Shown here: one piece after another, positions 46,837 through 55,466 of the stretch | Numbering within the stretch: position 1 is the first letter of the stretch | Layout: the number at the start of each line of letters is the position of its first letter | Assembly (NCBI RefSeq): GCF_002236805.1 | Contig: NZ_NIQA01000002.1 | Location: 362,783 to 426,782 of the forward strand | Direction of reading: 5' to 3' | From: Pusillimonas sp. T2 | GTDB lineage: Bacteria; Pseudomonadota; Gammaproteobacteria; Burkholderiales; Burkholderiaceae_B | DNA: 64,000 nt | Program-made: the position numbers and the translations under genes | Notes under the pieces: model-generated | The model's input: only the letters and a program-made list of their open reading frames with translations | Told to the model about the DNA's origin: nothing | Database searches by the model: none

Positions 46837-47835
46837 ATGAGCATGTCCACAACCACCGAAGTACTGAAGTTACGCGTGTCCTCTGCGGACATGCTCACTG
46901 CCGATATTCGCCAGTTGTACCTTGAACCTGCGGTCGACGGGCAGGCGCTGCCCGCCTTTACCGCAGGCGCACACATCGCACTAGAAGTAGCATTGCCAGA
47001 CGGCAAGACCGACTGGCGCGAGTACTCGCTGGTCGCCCTTAACGACGAGGCGGCCCGGGCCCCCGTCGGCTACCAGATCGCTGTTCGCCGCGAAGCCAAC
47101 GGGCGCGGCGGCTCGCATTTTGTACACACCAACATCAATGTGGGCGACGTGCTCAATGTACGCGCGCCCCGCAACCAGTTTCCGATGGAAACTGCGAACA
47201 CGTCGCGCGCTGTTTTAATTGCCGGTGGCATTGGTGTCACGCCTATCGCCAGCATGGCCGCACATTGCCGCGACATTGGCCGCCCCATTAGCGTTTATTA
47301 CGCAGGACGCAGTCGCAGCCTGATGGCCTATCTGACAGCACTTACCGAGCTGGCAGGCCCCGATCTGCATGTTCACGCCGACGACGAGCAGGGCAAGCCG
47401 CTGGATATCGCGGGTATTTTTGCCCGCCTGCAAGCCGAAGATCACGTTTATTTCTGTGGCCCCACGCCCATGATTGAGGCCATCCTCGCCACGGCCGAAA
47501 AGCAAGGTTGGCCGCGCAACCAGATTCACTTCGAACTGTTCAGCGCCCCCCCCGCCGAAGAGGGCGACCACCCGTTTGAGGTCGAGCTTGCCCAAAGCGG
47601 CAAAACACTAACCATCCCCGCCGACAAGAGCATTCTTGACGTTCTTATTGATGAAGGCTTCGACCCGCTTTACGACTGCAAGCGCGGCGAATGCGGCGTG
47701 TGCGCCACCGACGTCCTGTCAGGCGACATCGACCATCGCGACTACATCCTGACAGCCCGCGAGAAAGAAGCCGGCAACATCATGCACACCTGCGTGTCAC
47801 GATGCAAAGGCAGCAAGCTGGTGCTGGATATGTAA
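46837..47835 (+). CDS. PDR/VanB-type oxidoreductase, reductase of the dioxygenase
   Basis: This 332-residue protein resembles phthalate dioxygenase reductase. The FMN domain is first, with REYSLV near residue 60, then an NAD domain (GGIGVTPIASMA, YFCGPTPMIEAI). A C-terminal plant-type [2Fe-2S] ferredoxin domain follows with CKRGECGVC and a fourth Cys in MHTCVSRC. It would carry electrons from NADH to the Rieske centre of the dioxygenase encoded on the other strand. ATG 46837 has AAGGA upstream; the frame is open for 18 nt more. PDR-type reductases usually pair with alpha-only oxygenases, so pairing with an alpha-beta oxygenase is noteworthy. Confidence 0.88.
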   Translation: MSMSTTTEVLKLRVSSADMLTADIRQLYLEPAVDGQALPAFTAGAHIALEVALPDGKTDWREYSLVALNDEAARAPVGYQIAVRREANGRGGSHFVHTNINVGDVLNVRAPRNQFPMETANTSRAVLIAGGIGVTPIASMAAHCRDIGRPISVYYAGRSRSLMAYLTALTELAGPDLHVHADDEQGKPLDIAGIFARLQAEDHVYFCGPTPMIEAILATAEKQGWPRNQIHFELFSAPPAEEGDHPFEVELAQSGKTLTIPADKSILDVLIDEGFDPLYDCKRGECGVCATDVLSGDIDHRDYILTAREKEAGNIMHTCVSRCKGSKLVLDM

Positions 47836-47842
47836 CCCCATA

Positions 47843-47873
47843 GGGCGGCAATGGTGACAACACCCCGCCGCCC
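47843..47873 (+). terminator. hairpin after reductase gene
   Basis: GGGCGGC and GCCGCCC pair over a 17-nt loop, 8 nt after the reductase stop, followed by AAACATTTG. It is a plausible terminator of the binding-protein-reductase operon. Confidence 0.45.
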
Positions 47874-47881
47874 AAACATTT

Positions 47882-47964
47882 GTCAGGCAACCTGACGAAT
47901 AACGCCAAATAACCCTTTTAATATCAGGGATATAGCGTATCAAAACCGCGGGAAGTCCCTGATA
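47882..47964. promoter_or_regulatory. inverted repeats upstream of AraC regulator 1
   Basis: GTCAGG-CAA-CCTGAC lies at 47882-47896. TATCAGGGA at 47922-47930 pairs with TCCCTGATA at 47956-47964 across 25 nt. A third dyad, AGAGTGGCGCCACTCT, follows at 48004-48019. Confidence 0.35.
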
Positions 47965-48003
47965 GCCCAAAAGATACTTTACGTTTAAAGTGTTTCGTGT
48001 GGC

Positions 48004-48019
48004 AGAGTGGCGCCACTCT
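48004..48019. promoter_or_regulatory. 16-bp perfect palindrome at the AraC 1 leader
   Basis: AGAGTGGCGCCACTCT is a perfect palindrome 33 nt before the preferred GTG start. An alternative in-frame GTG at 48007 falls inside it, which argues that the palindrome is a control site and that translation starts downstream. Confidence 0.4.
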
Positions 48020-48051
48020 TTCTCAGCCGTCTCAAACCACCGGGCAAAACC

Positions 48052-49074
48052 GTGCAACACTTGGCGAATCTTAACCTTTCCAGGCTACACGACCACCTCG
48101 TATTCCACTCCGACTGCCCGTCTGAAGTGCGTAGTACGCTGGGCAGCATTCTTAGCGAACACGACCTAACGCTGGGCGAAGGCAAAGTCGACACCACGCT
48201 TTTTCAGCGTCGTCTCAACGACATCAGCGTCATGAAACTCACCTACGGTGCCGAGGTCAACGTCAAGGCCAGCCCGTTCAAAGGGTTTTCGTTGGTGCAA
48301 ACGCCCCTGCGCGGCTCCTTCGAGGTCGAAATCGCCGGACGACGCAAAACGTTTGGCCAGGGCGACGTCGCGGTTCTGTCACCGCAGCACGATCTGGGCA
48401 TTCACTGGCAAGAAGGCAGCGAGCAGCTCATTCTCAAAGTGCCGCATCACCTTATCAGCCGACGCTTCAACACGGCATCCCAAACCCCCGCCAACGGCGC
48501 AGGCACAACGTTTGCATCACCCGCGTTCAAGCTCGACGACAGCCTTAATCTGATCTGGCATTCGTTGGTTCAGCAGGCCATCGACCTGCCGAACAGCAAT
48601 TTGGGGCTTAGCAATGTATGGCTCGAACACTTCGAGCAAACCATTGCCCTTTTTTTGCTCACGCATCAAACCGCCGAAGCAGGCAAACCTGAAGTCGGTC
48701 AGTATGCGCCGGCATCGGCTGGCACCTGTAAAAACAACAGCCTGGCCCCGCTCGAACGCATGGAGGCCTATATCCGCCAGCGGCTGTGCGCCCCCATATC
48801 ATTGGTTGACCTGGCTAACGCAGCGGGTTTAAGCCCAAGGTCGTTAAACGCACTGTGCCACCGATATCATGGCGTCTCGCCCATGGTGTTGCTGCGCAAT
48901 ATGCGCCTAGACGCCGTGCGGCAAAAGCTACAAAGCAGCCCTGGCGCCAACGTCACCAATATCGCTCTCGACCACGGCTTCGGTCACCTGGGCCGGTTCT
49001 CGGCCTACTACCGCGAACGCTTCGGCGAACTCCCCCGCGACACCACCATGCGGCAATTTTTGCCCTGTATGTAA
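48052..49074 (+). CDS. AraC family transcriptional regulator 1
   Basis: This 340-residue regulator has an N-terminal cupin-like AraC_binding_2 domain (EVEIAGRRKTFGQGDVAVLSP) and a C-terminal double helix-turn-helix (ISLVDLANAAGLSPRSLNALCHRYHGVSPMVLLRNMRLD). It resembles the protein encoded at 60203 along its length. Aligning the two places the N-terminus at GTG 48052 (MQHLANLNLS) rather than at GTG 48007, though neither has a good Shine-Dalgarno sequence. It follows the reductase gene and is the likely regulator of the dioxygenase/transport cluster through the CGGATAG elements; this is inferred. Confidence 0.85.
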   Translation: MQHLANLNLSRLHDHLVFHSDCPSEVRSTLGSILSEHDLTLGEGKVDTTLFQRRLNDISVMKLTYGAEVNVKASPFKGFSLVQTPLRGSFEVEIAGRRKTFGQGDVAVLSPQHDLGIHWQEGSEQLILKVPHHLISRRFNTASQTPANGAGTTFASPAFKLDDSLNLIWHSLVQQAIDLPNSNLGLSNVWLEHFEQTIALFLLTHQTAEAGKPEVGQYAPASAGTCKNNSLAPLERMEAYIRQRLCAPISLVDLANAAGLSPRSLNALCHRYHGVSPMVLLRNMRLDAVRQKLQSSPGANVTNIALDHGFGHLGRFSAYYRERFGELPRDTTMRQFLPCM

Positions 49075-49140
49075 AGCCCCGCCACCGCCGTTAAGTCACG
49101 GCGGCGGCTAGACCATTTGTCGTCACAATCAGCCCACCCG

Positions 49141-49443
49141 TTATAAGCCGGGAAAGCGGTCAATTTTTGACAGCGGGATATTCGGGTCAAAAATCTTGAA
49201 GCGCAGGCCCGTCACGCCCATCGCAGCCAAACGCGCGGCATGCATATCTTTGTAGGCGTTCAGGGTTTCAAGATTCTCGAAACAGTAAATGCCGCCGGCT
49301 TCGCCAGTTTCGGCATTTTCGGTCCAAAGTTTCCAGACCAGGCCCGGCTCGTTGGCGATACTCTCGGCCAAGCCCTTAAGCATCTCACTCATTTCGGCGC
49401 CAAACGGGCCAGGGGTAGGAAAGTCGACTTGCAGGATTTTCAT
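49141..49443 (-). CDS. YdhR-like mono-oxygenase family protein
   Basis: This 100-residue protein of the ferredoxin-like (dimeric alpha-beta barrel) fold has LQVDFPTPGPFGAEM, EPGLVWKLWTENAETGEAGGIYCFE and a C-terminal KIFDPNIPLSKIDRFP, the conserved YdhR features. Members are putative quinol or aromatic monooxygenases acting without bound cofactor; the reaction of YdhR itself is not settled. GGAG precedes the ATG. It lies at the edge of the aromatic cluster, convergent with the AraC gene, so a role in the same pathway is possible. Confidence 0.82.
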   Translation of the reverse strand: MKILQVDFPTPGPFGAEMSEMLKGLAESIANEPGLVWKLWTENAETGEAGGIYCFENLETLNAYKDMHAARLAAMGVTGLRFKIFDPNIPLSKIDRFPGL

Positions 49444-49496
49444 AATGATCTCCGGAGTGAGCAGGATTCGACCCGGCGCAGCGAGCGACGGGTCGA

Positions 49497-50186
49497 CTAG
49501 CGCGGTAAAAAATCAAAATACTGATCAGGGAAAGGCTCCCTTTCAAGCGTAAAGTGCCACCACTCTTTGGGGTAAGGTTTGAAGCCATGCTTTACCATTA
49601 ACGCCTGCAAAAGCAGGCGGTTGGCTCGCTGCTGAGGCGTAAGCCCCGGGTGCTCGGGCCAAGACTCGACACCAAAGAAATCAAACGCCGACCCCATATC
49701 CAAGGCCTGCCCGCTGTCGCGCGCAACCAGCGTCAGGTCGACCGTACTTCCGCGGCTGTGCCCCGAACGCAGGGCAATGTAATCTTCTTTGAACAAATTC
49801 TGTTTGTCGACATTCGGATAAAAAGCCGGTTTGGTTCTAACGTCTGACAAATCTTCGGCCCATTGGACAAAGTCATCTACCGCCCGTTGAGGACGATACG
49901 CATCGAACACCAACAACCCCAACCCAAAGGGCTTCAGGTCGGCCTGAACACGCGCCAACGCCTGCGCAGCCGGCGTTGAAACTACCGCCCGCGCATTGTC
50001 ATAGCCCGCAACGGGACGCCCAAGAAAATTATTACTGCCCGAGTATCGCAAATCAATACGTATTTCGGGGATGGTGTCCTCGAGATAGACAAAACCCGCA
50101 GGCAAAGCCGCATGGGCCACGCCCGCAGACAACATGCCCAGCATCAATGCGAAGCGCACCTTCATCGAATACAAAAATCTCAACAT
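49497..50186 (-). CDS. D-alanyl-D-alanine dipeptidase (DdpX/VanX family)
   Basis: This 229-residue precursor has a signal peptide (KVRFALMLGMLSAGVAHA) and a peptidase M15D domain. LVFDAYRPQRAVDDF holds the conserved Arg, SGHSRGSTVDLTL the zinc-binding His and Asp, and KEWWHF the catalytic Glu and third zinc-binding His. It should hydrolyse free D-Ala-D-Ala in the periplasm, for peptidoglycan recycling rather than glycopeptide resistance, since no vanA/vanH genes are present. ATG 50186 follows GGGGTGACC; GTG 50192 is an alternative. Confidence 0.88.
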   Translation of the reverse strand: MLRFLYSMKVRFALMLGMLSAGVAHAALPAGFVYLEDTIPEIRIDLRYSGSNNFLGRPVAGYDNARAVVSTPAAQALARVQADLKPFGLGLLVFDAYRPQRAVDDFVQWAEDLSDVRTKPAFYPNVDKQNLFKEDYIALRSGHSRGSTVDLTLVARDSGQALDMGSAFDFFGVESWPEHPGLTPQQRANRLLLQALMVKHGFKPYPKEWWHFTLEREPFPDQYFDFLPR

Positions 50187-50240
50187 GGTCACCCCGTATA
50201 GCGCAGTTCAATCGCCCCACTAACCAGAACCCAGGCCACA

Positions 50241-51629
50241 TCAGGCCACGCCAGAACCACCTGCATGCGTAGCCACCCGGTTGCGCCCGTTGGCTTTCGC
50301 CTCATAGACCGCTTCATCGGCTTGCCGTAACAAGTAATGATAGTCGGGGTGCCCGGTATGCGAAGCCAACCCGATGCTCACCGTAACGGCAAGCACCGTG
50401 CCATCGGGAATAAGAAACGGATGCTTTTGTACGGCTTGACGGACACGGTCGCACAATAAGCCGGCCTGCTGGATATCCAGGTCGACCAGTACCAGTAAAA
50501 ACTCTTCGCCGCCCATCCGGAATAAAAAGTCGCCACCGCGACAATGCTCGCTTAGCACGGCAGCGACCTGCTGAATAACCTGGTCACCCGCTTCGTGACC
50601 ATAGTTATCGTTAATCCGTTTGAAATGATCAATATCGATTAACGCCACCGCAAAGCCACTCCCAGACTTACGGCTATGCTCGATTTCGCGGGCCAGCACC
50701 GTCGGCAAAAACTTGCGGTTAAGCAAACGCGTCAAGACATCTTTGCCCGATTCCAGTTCAAGGCTACGGGCAAACAAGCTGCCAAGGTGCAGTTGAATAT
50801 TTCGCGCATGATTGCGGATTTCACGGACGACATCACTGCGCCCCTGTGCATCGACCGCACCTTCAGTTTCGAGCGCCACCAAACAAACATTATCAATCGC
50901 ATCAATGCTCTGAGCGATGACATCGGCCTCGGGAACGCCCTGAAATGCATGTATGCCTTTATGCCTGAACCACAAGCCAAACTCGGACTCTCGAACGCGC
51001 ACCAAGCGGGTTGAGGCATTACCCAGTACAGTTTCATACATGACCTGGCTTTCCCAATCGAGAAGCGCAGCCTTTTGGCGCTCTTTCTCTGTCGCCAAGT
51101 TTTCAGTAATGGAAAACAGTCGGTAAGCCTCGCTTGACCGCGCCTTTCGCGCGCTCGAGCTGGCGTAGGCCTGACTCATGACCTCCATCGCCAAATCGAT
51201 CTTTGCCCCAAAAAAGCGACACGCCGATAACTTGAATGCATCGTCGTCAGGCGCAACACGATCAAGATAGGCATTGAATGCCCGCTTCAGAGAGCGCGCG
51301 CCCCTTAAAACAAGCGCAACAGGAATATCGACCCGCGCATGCACCTCGCCGATTTTGTGCTGATCGGCATATAAATCGTCGGCGGCTTCAGCGCTCACAG
51401 GCCCGAAAAGACGCGTCAACCACAGTATCAGTGATGCGCGCAATCGCGTTCTGACTTGCTCGTGATCAAGGAACTGCTGCGCCTGCGGATCCTTCAGCAT
51501 GGTGTCATAGAACTGACTGGCGAGGCTGTCGGCCTGCTGCGTAACGATGCGCTCGACACGCTCGGGAACGCCCGGTCCGGCGAAATCATTAAAAAGCGCC
51601 CACTCGCGCCGAAAAATATCCAACAACAT
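50241..51629 (-). CDS. globin-coupled-sensor diguanylate cyclase
   Basis: This 462-residue soluble enzyme has an N-terminal heme-binding globin-coupled sensor domain, in which HKIGEVHARVDIP supplies the probable proximal His97, then a helical linker (about 160-300). The GGDEF domain follows: FAVALIDIDHFKRINDNYGHEAGDQ, RMGGEEF near 372, and an RGGD inhibitory site 5 residues before it. It should make cyclic di-GMP in response to oxygen, like Bordetella BpeGReg or E. coli DosC, with product inhibition retained. It is monocistronic and divergent from ppc. Confidence 0.92.
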   Translation of the reverse strand: MLLDIFRREWALFNDFAGPGVPERVERIVTQQADSLASQFYDTMLKDPQAQQFLDHEQVRTRLRASLILWLTRLFGPVSAEAADDLYADQHKIGEVHARVDIPVALVLRGARSLKRAFNAYLDRVAPDDDAFKLSACRFFGAKIDLAMEVMSQAYASSSARKARSSEAYRLFSITENLATEKERQKAALLDWESQVMYETVLGNASTRLVRVRESEFGLWFRHKGIHAFQGVPEADVIAQSIDAIDNVCLVALETEGAVDAQGRSDVVREIRNHARNIQLHLGSLFARSLELESGKDVLTRLLNRKFLPTVLAREIEHSRKSGSGFAVALIDIDHFKRINDNYGHEAGDQVIQQVAAVLSEHCRGGDFLFRMGGEEFLLVLVDLDIQQAGLLCDRVRQAVQKHPFLIPDGTVLAVTVSIGLASHTGHPDYHYLLRQADEAVYEAKANGRNRVATHAGGSGVA

Positions 51630-51757
51630 AATGGCAACCTATAAACTTTCGCCAACTGTAACTCACCTGGCGAGCCTTCTCGAAAATAACAAGAAATAAA
51701 GCCCGAAAGCATCGCTACACTAACGAAAAACACACAAAACCTGGGAGCCCGACAAAT

Positions 51758-54619
51758 ATGCCCGACGCAAAACACGACAACAAGCCCAAAGGCAGCGCCC
51801 TTAGACAAGACATCCGCAAGTTGGGTAAAACCCTGGGCGACGTAATTCGCGAATCGGACGGCGTCGCGATCTACAACGTTGTCGAAAAGTTGCGCCGATC
51901 GGCCGTTACGTTCAGACGGGAAGGCAGCGCGGCCGACAGCCGCGCCCTCACCCAGGCCATCGGCAAGCTCAGCCCCAAAGAGGCGTCATCCGTCGCCCGC
52001 GCGTTCAGCTATTTCTTGCAGCTGTCGAACATTGCCGAAGACCGCGACCAGAACAGACGCCACCGCCTAGCGGTTCTTGCTCCCGAAACGGCTGTGCGCG
52101 GCAGCTTGCAGCATGCACTGCAAACCCTGCAGGCACGCGGGGTTGGACGACAGCGGCTTGAAAAATTCTTGCACCAAACCTGCATTGTGCCTGTACTTAC
52201 CGCCCACCCCACCGAGGTGCAACGCAAAAGCACCCTGGACCTGCACCGCGAAATTGCTCGCCTGCTGGCCACAGATGACGGCAATCTGTCGACCATTGAA
52301 CGTCAGGTGACCGAGCAACAATTGCTGGGGCTGGTCGCCACGTTATGGCAAACCCGCATGCTGCGCTGGCAAAAACTGACGGTAATTGACGAAATAGACA
52401 ACGCACTCAGCTACTACAACAGCAGCTTCTTAACCGCTATTCCCGAGCTTTATCACGAGCTGAACCTGCGCCTGAACCCACCCGGAAAGTCGGCGTTCAA
52501 TGCCCGGTTCCCAACGCTGCCCCCATTCTTAAAAATGGGGAGCTGGATAGGCGGCGACCGCGATGGTAACCCCAACGTGAATGCCGAAACGCTGGAGCAA
52601 GCATTGCTGCGCCAATCGGCCATTATTTTGCGCCACTACCTGCAAGAAGTGCACAGCCTGGGGAAAGAACTCTCTATTTCGACATCATTGGGTAGCGCCG
52701 ACCCGGCCCTGATGGCACTGGCCAATGCCAGCCAGGACACTTCCGAACACCGCCTGGACGAGCCCTACCGTCGAGCACTAATTCATATCTATGCACGCCT
52801 GGCTGCCACCTCGGTCGCCCTGACCGGACGACAGCAAGCCCAGCGGCCAACCTACCCGGCCGAGGCCTACGAAAACCCACAGGCCTTGCAGGCCGACCTG
52901 ACCCTTATCGCCGACTCTCTCGACAAACACCACGGTCACGTTATTGCAACCTTGCGACTTTCAGGCCTCATCCAGGCTATCAGCGTGTTTGGCTTTCATC
53001 TGGCCACGCTCGACTTGCGTCAAAGCTCAGACGTGCATGAGCGCGTGTTAACAGAACTGTTTACAGCGGCGGGGGTTCAGTGGAACGGGCAGCCCGTCAA
53101 TTACTCGCAACTCGATGAAACTGACAAACGCGCGTTACTTCGAGCCGAGCTGGCGCAAACCCGTCCGCTGGTCTCGCCTTGGGTCACCTACACTGAAGAA
53201 ACCGAAAAAGAGCTGGCCATCTTACGCATGGCTGCTGTGTGCCGCAAAAAATATGGGGCCGGCGCCATTCAGCAAGCCATCATCTCGCACACCGAATCGT
53301 TAAGCGACTTGCTGGAGGTATTGGTGCTGCAACAAGAAACGGGACTAATTACGCCGCCGGTGCCAAATCAACCTGCGCCCAAGCACGACGGCCTCATGGT
53401 TACACCGCTGTTTGAAACCATCCCCGACTTGCAGATGGCGCCCGAAATCATGGCCCAATGGCTCGATCTACCCGAGGTTCGAGCCCGCGTAGACGGCGCA
53501 CACGAGGGCATTCAAGAAGTCATGCTGGGCTATTCAGACAGCAACAAAGACGGGGGCTACCTAACCTCTAACTGGTCACTGTATTGCGCGGAGCGCCAAC
53601 TGGTGCAGGTATTCAAAAAACGTAAGGTCAGGCTGCGCCTGTTCCATGGCCGGGGTGGCTCGGTAGGCCGTGGCGGGGGCTCAAGTTACGAAGCTATCCT
53701 GGCCCAACCTCCCGGTACCGTCAACGGCCAAATCCGCCTGACAGAACAGGGCGAAGTCATTCAGGTCAAGTACAAAGACGCCAACGTCGGCCGCTGGCAC
53801 CTTGAAAACTTCGTAGCGGCGACACTCGAATCCAGCCTGACGCCAGCCACCTCGGCAGCCCAGGTCGAAGACCAGAACATGGCACGCTTCGGTCACGTCC
53901 TGCAGTTCATGTCCGATGTAGCCGAGCATACTTATCGCAGCTTGGTCTACCAAACACCGGGGTTCGACACCTACTTTTTTGCCTCGACCCCCATACTGGA
54001 AATCGCTGGTCTCAATATCGGCTCCCGCCCGGCCTCACGCAAAACAACGCAAGCCATCCAGGACCTGAGAGCCATTCCGTGGGGTTTCTCGTGGGCGCAA
54101 TGCAGGCTGATGATTACCGGCTGGTTCGGGTTTGGCTCGGCCTTGTCGACATACATCGACCAAGGTTGCGAGGGCAGCCCAAAAAATGCATCTGCCCGTT
54201 TGGCCATATTGCAAGACATGGCGCGTGACTGGCCCTTCTTCAAGACGCTGCTATCGAACATGGAGCAAGTCCTGGCCAAGACCGATCTGGAGATCGCCCG
54301 GCATTACGCAACGCTGGTTCCTGACACTCAGCTTCGCGACACGGTCTTTGAGCGCATCGCCGCCGAATTCAAGCTGACCTGCGAACGCTTTACCCAAGTT
54401 TGTGGTCACGAACTGCTGGCCAACGATGAAATACTGCGTGACGCATTAAGCGAACGGTTTGCCTACATCGACCCGCTCAACCACCTTCAAGTCGAGCTCT
54501 TACGTCGCCACCGGCAACGTCGTCGTCGGCCTGCCAAAGATGGTAAAGAAGACAGCAGCCAACGCGCCATCCATATGACGATCAACGGTATCGCCGCCGG
54601 GCTGCGAAATTCGGGCTAA
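51758..54619 (+). CDS. ppc: phosphoenolpyruvate carboxylase
   Basis: The enzyme converts PEP and bicarbonate to oxaloacetate, an anaplerotic step. The 953-residue protein has the first catalytic motif [12 protein letters not shown] (His150), [16 protein letters not shown] with the catalytic Lys near 596, [13 protein letters not shown], and the C-terminal [10 protein letters not shown] in place of the usual RNTG. The Lys- and Asp-rich N-terminal 20 residues are extra. The ATG follows a GGGAG sequence. It is monocistronic; aspA about 2 kb downstream draws on related C4 metabolism. Confidence 0.96.
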   Translation: MPDAKHDNKPKGSALRQDIRKLGKTLGDVIRESDGVAIYNVVEKLRRSAVTFRREGSAADSRALTQAIGKLSPKEASSVARAFSYFLQLSNIAEDRDQNRRHRLAVLAPETAVRGSLQHALQTLQARGVGRQRLEKFLHQTCIVPVLTAHPTEVQRKSTLDLHREIARLLATDDGNLSTIERQVTEQQLLGLVATLWQTRMLRWQKLTVIDEIDNALSYYNSSFLTAIPELYHELNLRLNPPGKSAFNARFPTLPPFLKMGSWIGGDRDGNPNVNAETLEQALLRQSAIILRHYLQEVHSLGKELSISTSLGSADPALMALANASQDTSEHRLDEPYRRALIHIYARLAATSVALTGRQQAQRPTYPAEAYENPQALQADLTLIADSLDKHHGHVIATLRLSGLIQAISVFGFHLATLDLRQSSDVHERVLTELFTAAGVQWNGQPVNYSQLDETDKRALLRAELAQTRPLVSPWVTYTEETEKELAILRMAAVCRKKYGAGAIQQAIISHTESLSDLLEVLVLQQETGLITPPVPNQPAPKHDGLMVTPLFETIPDLQMAPEIMAQWLDLPEVRARVDGAHEGIQEVMLGYSDSNKDGGYLTSNWSLYCAERQLVQVFKKRKVRLRLFHGRGGSVGRGGGSSYEAILAQPPGTVNGQIRLTEQGEVIQVKYKDANVGRWHLENFVAATLESSLTPATSAAQVEDQNMARFGHVLQFMSDVAEHTYRSLVYQTPGFDTYFFASTPILEIAGLNIGSRPASRKTTQAIQDLRAIPWGFSWAQCRLMITGWFGFGSALSTYIDQGCEGSPKNASARLAILQDMARDWPFFKTLLSNMEQVLAKTDLEIARHYATLVPDTQLRDTVFERIAAEFKLTCERFTQVCGHELLANDEILRDALSERFAYIDPLNHLQVELLRRHRQRRRRPAKDGKEDSSQRAIHMTINGIAAGLRNSG

Positions 54620-54778
54620 CAACGGGTCAGATACTTGGCCCAACCAGCCCGACACCATGGGCAAAAGCAACTTGCCGTGACATAATCCAACCGTTCGCGT
54701 GCTGTCGCCTATAACGGTACACGAACGGTCCCGCGCACCGTCCGGTGCCGGGTAGGTCAACTCCAGATCGAGACAACC

Positions 54779-55027
54779 ATGATGCGCAAAACTACCTTGC
54801 TCATTGCCCTGGTCAGCCTGGGCGCACTAGCGGCATGCCAAAGCCCGTCGGGCTCACAAAGCCGCGGCGGCAATTCCGAATTCAACTGCATTGCCGGTAC
54901 TGTCGGTGGCGCCGTCATCGGCGGCCTGTTGGGCAGCACCATTGGCGGGGGCCGCGGCCGTACTGCCGCTACCGCCGTTGGCATTGGCGCCGGTGGCTAT
55001 GTTGGCAACCAAATGGGGTGCAAATAA
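54779..55027 (+). CDS. glycine-zipper 2TM lipoprotein
   Basis: This 82-residue lipoprotein has lipobox LAAC with the lipid-modified Cys near residue 20, followed by a Ser/Gly-rich linker and a glycine-zipper pair (GTVGGAVIGGLLGSTIGGGRGRTAATAVGIGAGGYVG). It belongs with SlyB/OsmB-like small envelope lipoproteins that stabilise the outer membrane. Two consecutive ATGs allow either start. Its stop overlaps the ATG of the EF-hand gene (TAATG), so the two are cotranslated. Confidence 0.82.
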   Translation: MMRKTTLLIALVSLGALAACQSPSGSQSRGGNSEFNCIAGTVGGAVIGGLLGSTIGGGRGRTAATAVGIGAGGYVGNQMGCK

Positions 55028-55401
55028 TGAAAACTCTCACACTTAAGCCGGCAATATTACTGATGACCGGCCTGCTGGCGCTGGGCTCAGCCCAGGCGCA
55101 AAACACGGTTCAGCAGTCGCCCCTGACCCCGGAACACTTCGCTGCTCTTGATCGCAACAAAAGCGGCGGCGTCAGCAAAGAAGAATACGAAGTATTCATG
55201 CGTGAATCGTTTCAAAAAATGGACAAAAACGGTGACCAACGACTGACACCGGCCGAAACCAGCGGCGTACTGACTGCCGAGCAATTTGCCGCAGTCGATG
55301 CCAACAAAGACGGTGCCATTACACTAGACGAGTTCATTGAGCACGTTATGCGCGACTTTGATCGTTACGACTACGACAAAGACGGGCAATTGAAGCCTTA
55401 A
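55027..55401 (+). CDS. secreted EF-hand calcium-binding protein
   Basis: This 124-residue precursor has a signal peptide (LKPAILLMTGLLALGSAQA) and four EF-hand loops: DRNKSGGVSKEE, DKNGDQRLTPAE, DANKDGAITLDE and a C-terminal DYDKDGQLKP. The last loop ends two residues short at the C-terminus, so the twelfth-position Glu is missing. It should bind calcium in the periplasm; no enzymatic domain is present. The start codon overlaps the stop of the glycine-zipper lipoprotein, pointing to a joint role in the envelope. Confidence 0.86.
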   Translation: MKTLTLKPAILLMTGLLALGSAQAQNTVQQSPLTPEHFAALDRNKSGGVSKEEYEVFMRESFQKMDKNGDQRLTPAETSGVLTAEQFAAVDANKDGAITLDEFIEHVMRDFDRYDYDKDGQLKP

Positions 55402-55466
55402 GGCAATCTAGAAGCGCCTGGCAGGCGCCCGTCCGGCGTCCTGCTTACCCTAACGGAAACATCCAA

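Noticed and set aside
45831-47006. Long minus-strand frame of 391 codons
   Set aside because: It is the antisense shadow of the binding protein and reductase genes and resembles no family.
49497-50186. Vancomycin-resistance vanX
   Set aside because: No vanA, vanH, vanR or vanS is present and the protein has a Gram-negative signal peptide, so DdpX-like recycling fits better.
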